A DNA stretch of 64,000 bases from UBA7446 sp965656545 (GCA_965656545.1 CBFHKZ010000001.1:248001-312000), one strand, 5' to 3'; positions 43,613-53,344 are shown, numbered from the stretch's first letter. Program-made: numbers and translations. Notes: generated from the sequence alone by a model not told the origin.

Positions 43613-44962
43613 ATGAATATTGCCATCGCTGGCGCTAGCGATATCGGATTTCACTTAGCCAAATTACTATCGTTTGAGGCACAGGATATTACCCTTATTG
43701 ATGCCGATAAGGAGCTGCTAAACTACGCCGATAACAACCTAGACATCCGTGCAGTTAAGGGAGACCCTTCTGCATTGGCGACACTCAAACTTGCTGGCGT
43801 TGACCAAGCAGACATGATGATTGCCGTTACTTCTTCAGAAACCACCAACCTGATGTGTTGTTTGTTAGCAAAACAGTTGGGTTGCAAGCAAACCATAGCG
43901 CGTGTTACCGATATTGATTTTGAAAAATACAAGAACGATGTTGATTTTAAATCTTTGGGAATAGACGAATTGGTCTCTCCCGAAGAATTAGCGGCTGAAG
44001 AAATACAATTACTTATCCATCAATCCGCCTTTGAAAACAGCCACGAATTTGAAGATGGTGCACTTACCATGATGGGTACCACATTAGAAGACGACGCGCC
44101 ATTTGTTGGTAAGACGGTTCGTGAGGCCGCTGCTGTATTTCCTGGCGTTCACTTTATGCCGATTGCCATAAAGCGCATTGAGTCGCATAATACCATAATT
44201 CCAAGAGGGGATACCTGCTTTGAAAAAGGGGATCAGGTGTATTTTACGACCCTGCCACAAGGGGTTTCAGAATTATATAGCCTTACGGGCGAAGTCAAAA
44301 ATAAAATCAAGAATGTGATGATTTTGGGCGGAGGTCGTGTAGGTCTTAAAACAGCAGAAGACCTGTGTAAGCGCGGTATAAAAGTTAAGCTTATTGAGCT
44401 TGACAAAGAACGCGCCATTGATATGGCAGAACGCCTGCCCGATACCCTCATCATTCACGGAGATGGACGTAATGTCGAGCTATTACTTGAAGAAAATCTA
44501 GATAAAATGGATGCTTTTTTAGGGGTAACCAACGATGCTGAAACCAACATCATGTCTTGTTTGATGGCCAAATCCAAGCAAGTGCCGAAAATCATCGCAC
44601 TCATTGAAAACATGGACTATTTTGACTTGACCAAATCCATTGGCGTGGATACGCTTGTCAATAAAAAAATGTTAACGGCAAATACTATTTTTCGATACAT
44701 CAGAAGGGGAGAGGTTGTTGATTTGGCTAAGCTCAATAATATGGATGCCGAAATTGTGGAATTTAAAGTAAAGCCAACCGCCAAGGTAATTGGCAAGGCG
44801 ATTAAAGATTTAGACTTCCCAAAAACAGCTACTATTGGTGGTGTAATACGAAATGGTGCAGGTGTCATTGCACTTGGCGACTTTGTTATTGAAGAAAGTG
44901 ACCTTGTTTTGGTTTGCTGTTTGCCGCAATCCATCAGGCGGGTAGAACAACTTTTCTTGTAG
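43613..44962 (+). CDS. trkA: Trk potassium uptake protein TrkA
   Basis: A 449-residue cytoplasmic gating subunit with two RCK units. Each has an NAD(H)-binding motif: AGASDIGFHLAKLL at the N-terminus and LGGGRVGLKTAEDL at about residue 240. TrkA-C (RCK-C) segments follow each. It controls potassium flow through TrkH, encoded 3 bases downstream. The two genes form an operon. Confidence 0.95.
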   Translation: MNIAIAGASDIGFHLAKLLSFEAQDITLIDADKELLNYADNNLDIRAVKGDPSALATLKLAGVDQADMMIAVTSSETTNLMCCLLAKQLGCKQTIARVTDIDFEKYKNDVDFKSLGIDELVSPEELAAEEIQLLIHQSAFENSHEFEDGALTMMGTTLEDDAPFVGKTVREAAAVFPGVHFMPIAIKRIESHNTIIPRGDTCFEKGDQVYFTTLPQGVSELYSLTGEVKNKIKNVMILGGGRVGLKTAEDLCKRGIKVKLIELDKERAIDMAERLPDTLIIHGDGRNVELLLEENLDKMDAFLGVTNDAETNIMSCLMAKSKQVPKIIALIENMDYFDLTKSIGVDTLVNKKMLTANTIFRYIRRGEVVDLAKLNNMDAEIVEFKVKPTAKVIGKAIKDLDFPKTATIGGVIRNGAGVIALGDFVIEESDLVLVCCLPQSIRRVEQLFL

Positions 44963-44965
44963 GCC

Positions 44966-46453
44966 ATGAAGGGATTCAACCTCAAGCTTATCGTGCATAT
45001 TCTAGGACTGCTGTTGCTGTTCAATGCCATTTTTATGGGGATTACCACGCTATACAGTTATCTGCAAAATGATGGCATCACAACTGGACTGCTAAAGGCT
45101 TTAGCGCTCAATGTTATTGTTGGGGGTTTAGCTCTTGGTCTCACATTAAATCACCGCAAGGAAATTAAAAAACGCGAAGGCTATGTCATTGTTGCTTTTG
45201 GATGGCTGACCATGGTCGTTTTTGGTATGTTTCCCTACCTGTTTACAGCCACAATTGGTTCTGGTACAGACGCCTTTTTTGAAACCATGTCTGGCTACAC
45301 GGCAACGGGCGCTACCATTCTAGACGACATTGAAGCTTTGCCAAGAAGCATCATGCTTTGGCGCTCCCTGACCCATTGGATGGGGGGTATGGGTATCATC
45401 GTTTTGGCCATTGCCATACTGCCGTTGCTCGGTATTGGTGGCATGCAGCTTTTCAGTGCCGAAGCCCCTGTTTTGGGTGGAGACAAACTGCATCCACGAA
45501 TCAGCGATACAGCCAAGCGTTTATGGCTTATTTACGTAGGCCTTACGCTTACCAATGCTTTATTGCTTTTCGTTTCTGGCATGCCGCTTTTTGATGCCAT
45601 CAATCACGCCATGAGTACCATGGCATCTGGAGGATTTTCTACCAAGAATGCCAGTATTGGATATTGGAACCACATGCCGCAAATTCAATACATAACCATC
45701 TTTTTTATGATTTTGGCGGGAAGCAACTTTGTGTTGCTTTACTACGCTATAAAAGGAAAATTTAAACGTGTTTTTGCCGATACGGAGTTTAGCTGGTACA
45801 CGGGCTTTATTGCGGTTTTTGCATTTATCGTGATGGTCTCTATTTTGCGTCAAGGGTCCTATGTAACCGCTGACGCCAGTATGTTTGCAGTTTGGGAGCA
45901 ATCCTTCCGCCATGCCTTGTTTCAAGTAGTAGCTGTAATTACCACTACAGGATTGGTGACAGCAGATTTCACCGCATGGGCACCCTTTGTGACCATGTTG
46001 TTTTTTGGGCTTATGTTTTTAGGTGGATCGACGGGATCGACATCTGGTGGGGTAAAAGTCATGCGTCACTTGATACTCCTCAAAAATGGTTTCTTGGAAT
46101 TCAAACGTGCCTTACACCCCAATGCCATTTTAATGGTTAGGATGAATAAGGTTACCATTGATCAATCTATTGTTTACAATGTGCTGGCATTCTTTATTCT
46201 CTACATGATTCTTTTCATCATCGGCGCAGGTGTGCTAAGTACCCTTGGTTTGGATTTCACTACGGCCATTGGAGCTGCTGCAAGTTCGCTGGGTAACGTT
46301 GGACCAGGCTTGGGTGACGTAGGCCCTGCAAGTACATTTTCTTCACTACCCGACTTTGGGAAGTACTGGTGTTCCTTGCTTATGCTTCTGGGAAGGCTCG
46401 AATTGTTTACCGTTTTAATACTCTTTACGCCCTACTACTGGCGTAATCACTAG
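44966..46453 (+). CDS. trkH: Trk potassium uptake channel subunit TrkH
   Basis: A 495-residue membrane protein with four P-loop repeats. Selectivity-filter-like glycine motifs appear in TATGATIL, MASGGFST, TTGLVTAD and SLGNVGPGLG, and about 10-12 helices are visible. It forms the K+ path gated by TrkA. The 3' end overlaps the aminotransferase gene on the other strand by four bases (convergent). Confidence 0.95.
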   Translation: MKGFNLKLIVHILGLLLLFNAIFMGITTLYSYLQNDGITTGLLKALALNVIVGGLALGLTLNHRKEIKKREGYVIVAFGWLTMVVFGMFPYLFTATIGSGTDAFFETMSGYTATGATILDDIEALPRSIMLWRSLTHWMGGMGIIVLAIAILPLLGIGGMQLFSAEAPVLGGDKLHPRISDTAKRLWLIYVGLTLTNALLLFVSGMPLFDAINHAMSTMASGGFSTKNASIGYWNHMPQIQYITIFFMILAGSNFVLLYYAIKGKFKRVFADTEFSWYTGFIAVFAFIVMVSILRQGSYVTADASMFAVWEQSFRHALFQVVAVITTTGLVTADFTAWAPFVTMLFFGLMFLGGSTGSTSGGVKVMRHLILLKNGFLEFKRALHPNAILMVRMNKVTIDQSIVYNVLAFFILYMILFIIGAGVLSTLGLDFTTAIGAAASSLGNVGPGLGDVGPASTFSSLPDFGKYWCSLLMLLGRLELFTVLILFTPYYWRNH

Positions 46454-47640
46454 GATACCGCTGCCTTGATACGTCTTATGGCTTCTTCAATTTCTTCAAG
46501 AGAGGCGGCATAGGATATGCGAATGTTATTTGGGCACCCAAAGGCATCGCCTGTAACGGTTGCTACATGGGCTTCTTCCAAAAGATACATGGCAAAGTCA
46601 GAGGCGTTTTCAATCAACGTACCGTTTAATTTCTTTCCAAAGAACGACGAAATATCAGGGAAAATATAAAAAGCACCTTTTGGCACATTTACGTTAAACC
46701 CTTCAATGTCCTCAACGAGTTCTATGATGCGCTTACGTCGAAAATCAAACTCATCTACCATGTATTTGATCTTTCCTACAGAAGCACGAACAGCCGTAAT
46801 GGCAGCACGCTGCGCAATGCAGTTTGTTCCACTAGTCACCTGCCCTTGCATTTTAGTACAGGCTTTAGCCAACCATGCAGGACCCCCCAAATAGCCTATT
46901 CTCCAACCTGTCATGGCAAAAGCTTTAGCCAAGCCGTTGACCGTAATGGTTCTGTCAAACATGCTCGGAATGGCAGCAAAGCTAAACGGCGTTGCATTGT
47001 CATAATTGATGTGTTCGTAAATTTCATCTGAAAGCACGTAGATGTTGGGGTGTTTTTCCAACACTTTTGCCAAGGCCTCGTACTCTTCCTTGCTGTACAC
47101 CGATCCACTAGGGTTGTTGGGCGAGTTAAGCATCACCAATTTGGTTTTGGGCGTGATGGCCGCTTCCAATTGGGCGGCAGTTATTTTAAAATCGGTTTCG
47201 ATGTCAGAACGAATCTCTATTGGATTTCCTTCAGCAAGAATGACAATAGCTGAGTAGCTTACCCAATACGGGGCTACCAAAAGCACGTCATCGCCTGGGT
47301 TGATGAGCACTTGAACCGCATTGGCAATAGATTGCTTTGCTCCTGTTGATACCACAATTTGGTTTGGTGCATAGTCAAGGCCATTATCGCGTTTAAATTT
47401 TTCACAAATGGCTTCTTTGAGCTCTACATATCCGTCAACAGGCGTGTAGCTGTTGTAATCGGCATTGATGGCTTCAATGGCAGCCTCTTTGATAAAATCG
47501 GGTGTATTGAAATCAGGCTCCCCCAAACTCAATCCAATGATATCTTTACCTTCGTTTTTTAGCTCACGTGCCTTGGCTGCCATAGCCAAAGTAGCTGATG
47601 CTGGTAAACTCTTAATGCGTTCGGATAATGCTTGACTCAT
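46450..47640 (-). CDS. PLP-dependent aminotransferase, aspartate type (class I)
   Basis: A 396-residue fold-type I aminotransferase. The opening SERIKSLPASATLAMAAKARELK and the GLSLGEPDFNTPDFI motif are typical of bacterial class I aspartate aminotransferases. The PLP lysine lies in VNGLAKAFAMTGWRIGYLGG, and the substrate-carboxylate arginine is in NIRISYA. The reaction is most likely aspartate/2-oxoglutarate transamination; prephenate and related acceptors are possible. A well-formed promoter precedes it on the minus strand. Confidence 0.93.
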   Translation of the reverse strand: MSQALSERIKSLPASATLAMAAKARELKNEGKDIIGLSLGEPDFNTPDFIKEAAIEAINADYNSYTPVDGYVELKEAICEKFKRDNGLDYAPNQIVVSTGAKQSIANAVQVLINPGDDVLLVAPYWVSYSAIVILAEGNPIEIRSDIETDFKITAAQLEAAITPKTKLVMLNSPNNPSGSVYSKEEYEALAKVLEKHPNIYVLSDEIYEHINYDNATPFSFAAIPSMFDRTITVNGLAKAFAMTGWRIGYLGGPAWLAKACTKMQGQVTSGTNCIAQRAAITAVRASVGKIKYMVDEFDFRRKRIIELVEDIEGFNVNVPKGAFYIFPDISSFFGKKLNGTLIENASDFAMYLLEEAHVATVTGDAFGCPNNIRISYAASLEEIEEAIRRIKAAVS

Positions 47641-47654
47641 ATCAAATTTTTTGT

Positions 47655-47686
47655 CAAAGATAATCGGTATAAAACAACAAGCACAA
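47655..47686 (-). promoter_or_regulatory. Promoter of the aminotransferase gene
   Basis: On the minus strand TTG (complement of 47684-47686), a 21-base spacer and TATCTTTG (complement of 47655-47662) match the Bacteroidota -33/-7 promoter. The box is 14 bases upstream of the start codon. Confidence 0.6.
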
Positions 47687-47707
47687 CATTTTAATTAACA
47701 GCTTCCT

Positions 47708-47715
47708 TATTTTTG
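47708..47715 (+). promoter_or_regulatory. Possible rsmG promoter box TATTTTTG
   Basis: A TAnnTTTG match 8 bases before the rsmG ATG, which would leave only a few bases of leader. No clear -33 element is seen. It lies back to back with the aminotransferase promoter. Confidence 0.4.
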
Positions 47716-47723
47716 TAAAAATT

Positions 47724-48344
47724 ATGGATACAACAATCAAAACATATTTTCCCGAGTTAAGCGAAAAACAGTTAAATCAGTACGCGCAACTCAAGCCGCT
47801 TTACGACTCGTGGAATCAACAAATAAATGTTATTTCACGTGCCGACATGACGCATTTCTATATCCGTCACGTACTCCATTCGCTTGGTATTGCCACAGTG
47901 CTAACATTTAAGCCTCAATCCAACGTGTTAGACGTGGGTACGGGAGGTGGTTTTCCAGGAATTCCACTTGCTATTATGTTTCCAGAGACACAATTTACCC
48001 TAGTCGATTCTGTTGGAAAAAAAATTAAAGTAGTGCAAGCCGTTGCAGACGCCTTAGCCCTTGACAATGTCAAAGCTTATCACAAACGCGCCGAAGATGT
48101 CACAGGGACATTTGATTTTGTGGTCAGTAGGGCTGTTACACGCATGGAGCGTTTTGTGCCCTGGGTACAACACAAAATCAACGCTAAAAGCAACCACGCA
48201 CTTTCAAACGGAATTCTCTACCTCAAAGGCGGTGACCTTAAAGAAGAACTAAACCCTTATCCCAAAGCAAAAACCCATGATTTGGCTGCGCACTTTAAAG
48301 AAGATTTTTTTGACACCAAGAAAGTAGTGCATTTACCTCTTTAA
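47724..48344 (+). CDS. rsmG: 16S rRNA (guanine-N7) methyltransferase RsmG
   Basis: A 206-residue SAM methyltransferase that modifies G527 of 16S rRNA. VLDVGTGGGFPGIPLAIMFP is the SAM-binding motif, and LVDSVGKKIKVVQ plus VSRAVTRMERFVPW complete the RsmG pattern. The start ATG 47724 begins MDTTIKTYFPELSEKQL, matching the usual N-terminus. The gene is alone on the plus strand, between the divergent aminotransferase and the convergent pruA. Confidence 0.95.
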   Translation: MDTTIKTYFPELSEKQLNQYAQLKPLYDSWNQQINVISRADMTHFYIRHVLHSLGIATVLTFKPQSNVLDVGTGGGFPGIPLAIMFPETQFTLVDSVGKKIKVVQAVADALALDNVKAYHKRAEDVTGTFDFVVSRAVTRMERFVPWVQHKINAKSNHALSNGILYLKGGDLKEELNPYPKAKTHDLAAHFKEDFFDTKKVVHLPL

Positions 48345-48392
48345 TCATAAAATCCACCGATGCTTTGCGTCGGGGTTTCCGTTGAAATTGTC

Positions 48393-48412
48393 ATTCCCAT
48401 GTAAATGGGAAT
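48393..48412. repeat. Palindromic intergenic repeat (ATTCCCATnnnnATGGGAAT)
   Basis: ATTCCCAT (48393-48400) and ATGGGAAT (48405-48412) form an 8-bp perfect stem around GTAA, in the 169-base gap between rsmG and pruA. The following bases (AAGCATTTCGACTTTTGGCC and on to about 48500) look like dispersed intergenic repeat sequence, and a short frame through it on the minus strand is probably not translated. Only one copy is in the window. Confidence 0.45.
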
Positions 48413-48513
48413 CTAAAATAAAAGCATTTCGACTTTTGGCCTTAAGTACAGAATGAAACGAGCGAAATACCTCTACGGCTCTACCTAGAACATAGTTCGT
48501 TTCAAGAAATTCG

Positions 48514-50139
48514 TTATTCCATACACGGATAGCGATAATCTTTGGCAGGAACAAGCGTTTCTTTTATCAACCTTGGCGACACCCAACGCAATAGATTTAG
48601 CGCTGAACCAGCCTTGTCATTGGTTCCAGACGCACGGCTTCCTCCGAAGGGTTGCTGCCCAACAACGGCACCACTGGGCTTGTCGTTGATGTAGAAATTA
48701 CCAGCGGCATGGCGCAACTTTCCAGAAGCGTATTCAATAAAATGACGGTCTTGGGCAATAATGGCACCCGTTAGCCCATAGTCAGAGGTAGTGTTTACCA
48801 ATTCCAAGGTACTTTCCCATTCTTTGTCTTCATAAACATATACCGTGACAACAGGCCCAAACAGTTCTGTTTCCATGGTGGTGTAGTTTGGGTTGGTTGT
48901 TTTGAGTAAGGTGGGATGTACAAAATAGCCCTTGCTTTTGTCATAGGTTCCACCGGCAAGTATTTCGACTTCCCTGTCGGTTTTTGCCTGCTCAATATAG
49001 CGCACGAGCTTGTCAAAAGAATTTTCGTGTATGACAGCTGTTATAAAGTTGTTCATGTCCTCGGGTGATCCAGTTGAAAAGCTTTTGATGTTTTCAACTA
49101 CTCCGGCAAGTATTTCATCGGCAATGGAGGCCGGGAGGTATATACGTGATGCAGCTGAACACTTTTGTCCCTGAAATTCATATCCGCCTCTTGTGATGGC
49201 AGTCACCACGGTTTGAATGTCAGCACTATGGTGGGCAAAAATAAAATCCTTACCTCCTGTTTCGCCAACAATTCTGGGATAATTACGATAATGCGTAAGC
49301 TTGTTTCCAATCTGTTGCCATAAATGTTTAAACACCTCTGTGGATCCTGTGAAATGCAATCCTGCAAACTGTGGGTGGTCCAGTACCATATTGGAAATCA
49401 TAACTGGATCTCCCGAAATGAGGTTGATGACTCCTGGGGGTACACCAGCTTCTTCAAATATATCCATGATGATTTTGGCAGAAAACATTTGATGATCGCT
49501 TGGTTTCCAAACCACAACGTTGCCCATAAGGGCAGGGGCGGCACACAAATTGCCTGCAATGGCGGTGAAATTAAAAGGCGTTACGGCATAGACAAAGCCT
49601 TCAAGTGGTCTGTATTCCAGCCGGTTGATAACTCCATCTCCTTGGATGGGTTGTTGTGCGTATATGTCCGATGCAAAAGCAACGTTAAACCTTAAAAAGT
49701 CGGCAAATTCACAAGCTGCGTCAATTTCTGCTTGAAAGATATTTTTGGATTGCGCCAGCATGGTCGCGGCATTAATCCTTGCTCGATAGGGTCCTGCAAT
49801 CAAGTCAGCTGCTTTTAGAAATACAGCCGCACGATGCTCAAAAGAAGTGTTTTCCCAATCAGGGCTAGCCGCTAGTGCAGCGTCAATGGCTTGGGTTACG
49901 TGCGAAGCTTCAGCCATGCTAAAGCTGCCAAGTGTATGCTTGTGGTCGTGTGGCGGAGCCATTTTTGCACGTTCCTTAGCCACAATTTTTTTACTGCCTA
50001 TGTAAAGGGGCACGTCAATAGTGCTGTTGTATAAGGTTGTGTATGTTTCTAATACTTCTTTACGTTCAGGGCTGTTTTTTTTGTACTCGAGAACAGGCTC
50101 ATTTACCGGCCTTGGAACTGAGAAAAAACCGTTTTTCAT
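48514..50139 (-). CDS. pruA: 1-pyrroline-5-carboxylate dehydrogenase
   Basis: A 541-residue aldehyde dehydrogenase that oxidises glutamate semialdehyde to glutamate in proline breakdown. The catalytic cysteine is in FQGQKCSAASRIY and the general-base glutamate in VGETGGKDF. NAD-binding PFNFTAIAGNL is also present. The length and the N-terminal VLEYKKNSPERKEVLETY match the single-domain PruA of Bacteroidota and eukaryotic-like enzymes, without a fused PutA proline dehydrogenase. Confidence 0.95.
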   Translation of the reverse strand: MKNGFFSVPRPVNEPVLEYKKNSPERKEVLETYTTLYNSTIDVPLYIGSKKIVAKERAKMAPPHDHKHTLGSFSMAEASHVTQAIDAALAASPDWENTSFEHRAAVFLKAADLIAGPYRARINAATMLAQSKNIFQAEIDAACEFADFLRFNVAFASDIYAQQPIQGDGVINRLEYRPLEGFVYAVTPFNFTAIAGNLCAAPALMGNVVVWKPSDHQMFSAKIIMDIFEEAGVPPGVINLISGDPVMISNMVLDHPQFAGLHFTGSTEVFKHLWQQIGNKLTHYRNYPRIVGETGGKDFIFAHHSADIQTVVTAITRGGYEFQGQKCSAASRIYLPASIADEILAGVVENIKSFSTGSPEDMNNFITAVIHENSFDKLVRYIEQAKTDREVEILAGGTYDKSKGYFVHPTLLKTTNPNYTTMETELFGPVVTVYVYEDKEWESTLELVNTTSDYGLTGAIIAQDRHFIEYASGKLRHAAGNFYINDKPSGAVVGQQPFGGSRASGTNDKAGSALNLLRWVSPRLIKETLVPAKDYRYPCME

Positions 50140-50156
50140 AAAAATATATTTAATGG

Positions 50157-50543
50157 TTAGTTGAGTGCAAACGCAGGGCTTAGCTCAAACTTAGGAATAT
50201 AGGCACGAAACTTTTTAGTCGATGCTAAATTGATCATGTCGTAGTGTCCTTGCATGGCGCCAATAGGCGAGCTTAGCAAGCAGCCCGATTGATAACTGTA
50301 CGCCTGGCCAGGTTTAATAACTGGCTTTTTTCCTACTACACCTTCTCCGTCAACAATAGCCGTGGGCTGTAGGGAGTCAAAAATTTTCCAGTGTCTAGAT
50401 TGAAGCTGAACCGTGTCTTTTCCGTGATTGGATATAGATATGCGATAGCCAAATGAATAGTGCAAGCGGTAGTTTTTGAAGTAGGTCCCTTCAAAAAATG
50501 CATTTACTGAAATGCGTATACCTTGTGTAACTTGCTGTATCAT
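50157..50543 (-). CDS. apaG: ApaG domain protein
   Basis: A 128-residue ApaG-family protein with a fibronectin-III-like beta sandwich. YRLHYSFGYRISISNHGKDTVQLQSRHWKIFD and VVGKKPVIKPGQAYSYQSGCLLSSPIGAMQGHYDM are typical. The E. coli protein affects Co2+ and Mg2+ efflux and diadenosine tetraphosphate phenotypes, but its biochemical function is unknown. It lies 17 bases upstream of pruA on the same strand. Confidence 0.93.
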   Translation of the reverse strand: MIQQVTQGIRISVNAFFEGTYFKNYRLHYSFGYRISISNHGKDTVQLQSRHWKIFDSLQPTAIVDGEGVVGKKPVIKPGQAYSYQSGCLLSSPIGAMQGHYDMINLASTKKFRAYIPKFELSPAFALN

Positions 50544-50564
50544 AGGATAAAGATAAACATTTTT

Positions 50565-51821
50565 CTATAAGCCAATGTCTTTTGCGTTTGCATTTCCAAC
50601 ACCAATCAATTCATCGCAGCGTGCGCCTATGGGTCTGTAGTAAATCAGCACCTGATATTCGTTTTCTGTAGGCCAATAATTGCCCGAAATAAGGTTGTCG
50701 TAAAGCGTTCCGTCGCTGTCTACGCTTGCAAACTTATAGTTGTAAATACCTTGCTTTAGCAATAATTCGGCTTCAAAGCGACCAGAGTCAGGGTTGTAGG
50801 CCAGTTTGTTTTCATCACCAATGATATGCTGATTAAAATCTCCAACCACAAAATGTTCTCCGTCAAACAAGAAATCTTCTGCAAAAAGCGAAAACACCAC
50901 CCGGCTGTAATCGGATTCGGTATTTGGATTGCTGCCTTGAAAAGTATTGATGCGGAAGTCGCCGTTTATGTCAGGTGCATAGGTGTAGGGCCTGCCAGAA
51001 CGCACCCATTGCGGGTTTAAAACAGAGATAAATAAGTCCTCACGAAACACACGCGCTACATTGCCGCCTCCACTGCGAATGTCTTGTGTGTCAAAAAAAT
51101 GATATTCATTCCCAGCAGCAAATGTTGTTTCGGGCTTGTAGTTAAATTGCAGTTGATTGTTGAGGTTATAGGTGGGCTTTCCTGCCTCACGCCATGTTTG
51201 CCAGCGTTGGTTTTGTACGATAAACGACTTTATTTGTTTTTCAGGAAGCCGCACGTTTAGGCCATCTAGGTTCACTACAAACTGTACGCTTTGATGCGTT
51301 TGAATGTCTTCAATGCGTTGCGACCGTTGCACACGCACCCCAACTGCCGATGCTTGTTGGCTAACCAAGAACCTTTTTTGCAGCACTAAGTTTTTGCTGT
51401 CATCCCAAATATTCAACATATAATTCCCACTCTTTTTTAAGCGCGTTTGGGCATTGGGAAGGGTTAGGGTGTAGTGAATGTATGACTGCAAGGTTCCGAC
51501 GGCATAGGATATGTTTTGTATGCGAATGTCATCATAGCCGTCCATATAATCTGCTCGGAACAAATCGGTCTTGTTCCAATGGGCATCAAAGCGATCAATG
51601 GTGTAGTAGTAGGTGCTGTCGTCTGCATTTAAATCATCAAACTTTAGCGTGATTTGTTCGTTCAACCCAACAATGGGTAGCGACGTATTTTGTTCGTTTA
51701 CATAAAAAAGAACCGATTTGATGTGTTCGGGTGGCGCAAATACGCTTAATCCTTGCCCAAAAATGAGTTGACAACCCAGTAGAAAAAGAAGCTTTTGTTT
51801 AATCATTATTGTAGTGCTCAC
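50565..51821 (-). CDS. DUF5103 protein, type IX secretion system plug protein
   Basis: A 418-residue exported protein with an N-terminal hydrophobic signal (LLFLLGCQLIFGQ). The whole mature part matches the DUF5103 family, including YYTIDRFDAHWNKTDLFRADYMDGYDDI and the YNYKFASVDSDGTLYDNLISGNYWPTENEYQVL end. The family is named for the plug that occludes the SprA translocon of the type IX secretion system. It is next to apaG on the same strand. With PorT it is the second T9SS component in this window. Confidence 0.85.
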   Translation of the reverse strand: MSTTIMIKQKLLFLLGCQLIFGQGLSVFAPPEHIKSVLFYVNEQNTSLPIVGLNEQITLKFDDLNADDSTYYYTIDRFDAHWNKTDLFRADYMDGYDDIRIQNISYAVGTLQSYIHYTLTLPNAQTRLKKSGNYMLNIWDDSKNLVLQKRFLVSQQASAVGVRVQRSQRIEDIQTHQSVQFVVNLDGLNVRLPEKQIKSFIVQNQRWQTWREAGKPTYNLNNQLQFNYKPETTFAAGNEYHFFDTQDIRSGGGNVARVFREDLFISVLNPQWVRSGRPYTYAPDINGDFRINTFQGSNPNTESDYSRVVFSLFAEDFLFDGEHFVVGDFNQHIIGDENKLAYNPDSGRFEAELLLKQGIYNYKFASVDSDGTLYDNLISGNYWPTENEYQVLIYYRPIGARCDELIGVGNANAKDIGL

Positions 51822-51962
51822 AGTTTTTTTTGGCTTGTTTATAGATAAGAAGCCAGTGCGCTGTTTTTGTTGCTAATAGGCCAAAGTTAAACAAACTATT
51901 TTACGGTTAATAAATTTATGTAATTATAGGGTGTAAGACTTCCTTTTTTAAGTACCTTATAT

Positions 51963-51970
51963 TACATTTG
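51963..51970 (+). promoter_or_regulatory. nqr operon promoter box TACATTTG
   Basis: A TAnnTTTG match 21 bases before the ATG at 51992. This box overlaps an in-frame upstream ATG at 51968 and so argues that translation starts at 51992. A distinct -33 element is not obvious. Confidence 0.5.
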
Positions 51971-51991
51971 CAGTGCAAAAACAACCACTAT

Positions 51992-53344
51992 ATGTCCGCT
52001 GACATAACCCTGCGTAAAGGCTTGACAATTCCCATGAGCGGAATGGCCGATCTTAACATTTCATCTGCTGATTCTGCTGACAACTTTGTCATTTATCCTC
52101 ATGACTTCCATGGTATTGTGCCAAAAATGCTCTTGAAAGAGGGTGAGGCCGTGTTGCAAGGACAGCCGATTTTTTATTCAAAAGCCAACCCTGAAATAAA
52201 ATTTGTTTCCCCAGTTAGCGGTACGTTAACCAAAATTGAGCGTGGCGCCAAAAGACGTATCATGTCCTTGTCTATTACGTCAGATGGCAAAAACAAAGCT
52301 GTTACCCACAACCTAGAAAAGCTTGACAAACTGCAAGCAGCAGATGTTAAAAAACACTTGCTTGAATCGGGTTGTTGGCCTTTTGTAAAGCAACGTCCTT
52401 ATGACGTGATCGCAGATCCCGACAGTACGCCAAAAGCCATTTTTATATCTGGATTCAGTACAGCTCCACTTGCTGCTGATGTTCCTTTCATTCTTAGTTC
52501 ACAAAAGGAAGATTTTCAAAATGGTATAAACGCACTTGCAAAGCTGGCGCCGAAAGTTCACCTTTCTGTTGATGCTTCTTCAGCTTCTTTTCTGACTGAA
52601 GTTTCTAATGCAGAAGTGCACCGCATTAAAGGGCAGCATCCTGCTGGTAATGTAGGTGTCCAAATTCACCATATTGACCCTGTCAATGCAGGCGAAACCG
52701 TTTGGGTTGTTGGGCCAGCTGATGTGGCACGCATTGGTGCTTTCTTTTCAACAGGCATTTTTGATGCTTCGCAAATGGTTGCCGTAGTTGGTCCAGTGGT
52801 GAAGTCTCCTGCGTATTTTAAGTCTCGCATAGGCGCAGCAGTTGCACCGCTTCTAAAACAAGCTGGTATCAACGCAGATGGTCAGATACGGGTTATTAAC
52901 GGCGATTCGCTTTCTGGTACAGCAACGCATGCCGATGGTAACCTTGGATATTACAACAACACACTTACCGTGTTGGCAGAAGGAAACCGCTACCGTATGT
53001 TTGGTTGGTTGCCTTTTGCAGGCAGTAAGATATTTAGCATGTCTCGCACTTCCCTTTCTTGGTTATTGCCCAAGCGTACATACGCATTGGACACCAATAT
53101 GAATGGTGAAGAACGCGCGCTGGTTGTTACTGGCGAAATGGAGCAAGTGTTGCCCATGGACATATTTCCCATGCAACTTCTCAAAGAGTGTATGGTACAG
53201 AACATAGAAAAAATGGAGGGTCTTGGTATTTATGAAGTTGCGCCAGAAGATTTTGCGTTGGTGGATTATGCCAGTACCTCTAAAATTGAAGCCCAAGCGA
53301 TTATTCGTGAGGCGCTTGATTTAATGATAAAAGAAGTAGGTTAA
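51992..53344 (+). CDS. nqrA: Na+-translocating NADH:quinone reductase subunit A
   Basis: A 450-residue peripheral subunit of the sodium-pumping NADH dehydrogenase. The opening DITLRKGLTIPMSG and the VVGPVVKSPAYFKSRIGA and LPMDIFPMQLLKEC segments are characteristic. ATG 51992 is chosen because the promoter box overlaps the earlier ATG. NqrA is cytoplasmic and lies near the quinone site. It is first of six nqr genes in canonical order. Confidence 0.95.
   Translation: MSADITLRKGLTIPMSGMADLNISSADSADNFVIYPHDFHGIVPKMLLKEGEAVLQGQPIFYSKANPEIKFVSPVSGTLTKIERGAKRRIMSLSITSDGKNKAVTHNLEKLDKLQAADVKKHLLESGCWPFVKQRPYDVIADPDSTPKAIFISGFSTAPLAADVPFILSSQKEDFQNGINALAKLAPKVHLSVDASSASFLTEVSNAEVHRIKGQHPAGNVGVQIHHIDPVNAGETVWVVGPADVARIGAFFSTGIFDASQMVAVVGPVVKSPAYFKSRIGAAVAPLLKQAGINADGQIRVINGDSLSGTATHADGNLGYYNNTLTVLAEGNRYRMFGWLPFAGSKIFSMSRTSLSWLLPKRTYALDTNMNGEERALVVTGEMEQVLPMDIFPMQLLKECMVQNIEKMEGLGIYEVAPEDFALVDYASTSKIEAQAIIREALDLMIKEVG

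Noticed and set aside
48345..48554. A 69-codon minus-strand frame between rsmG and pruA
   Set aside because: It reads through an intergenic repeat and the pruA 3' end; low-complexity, no family pattern, no start signal.
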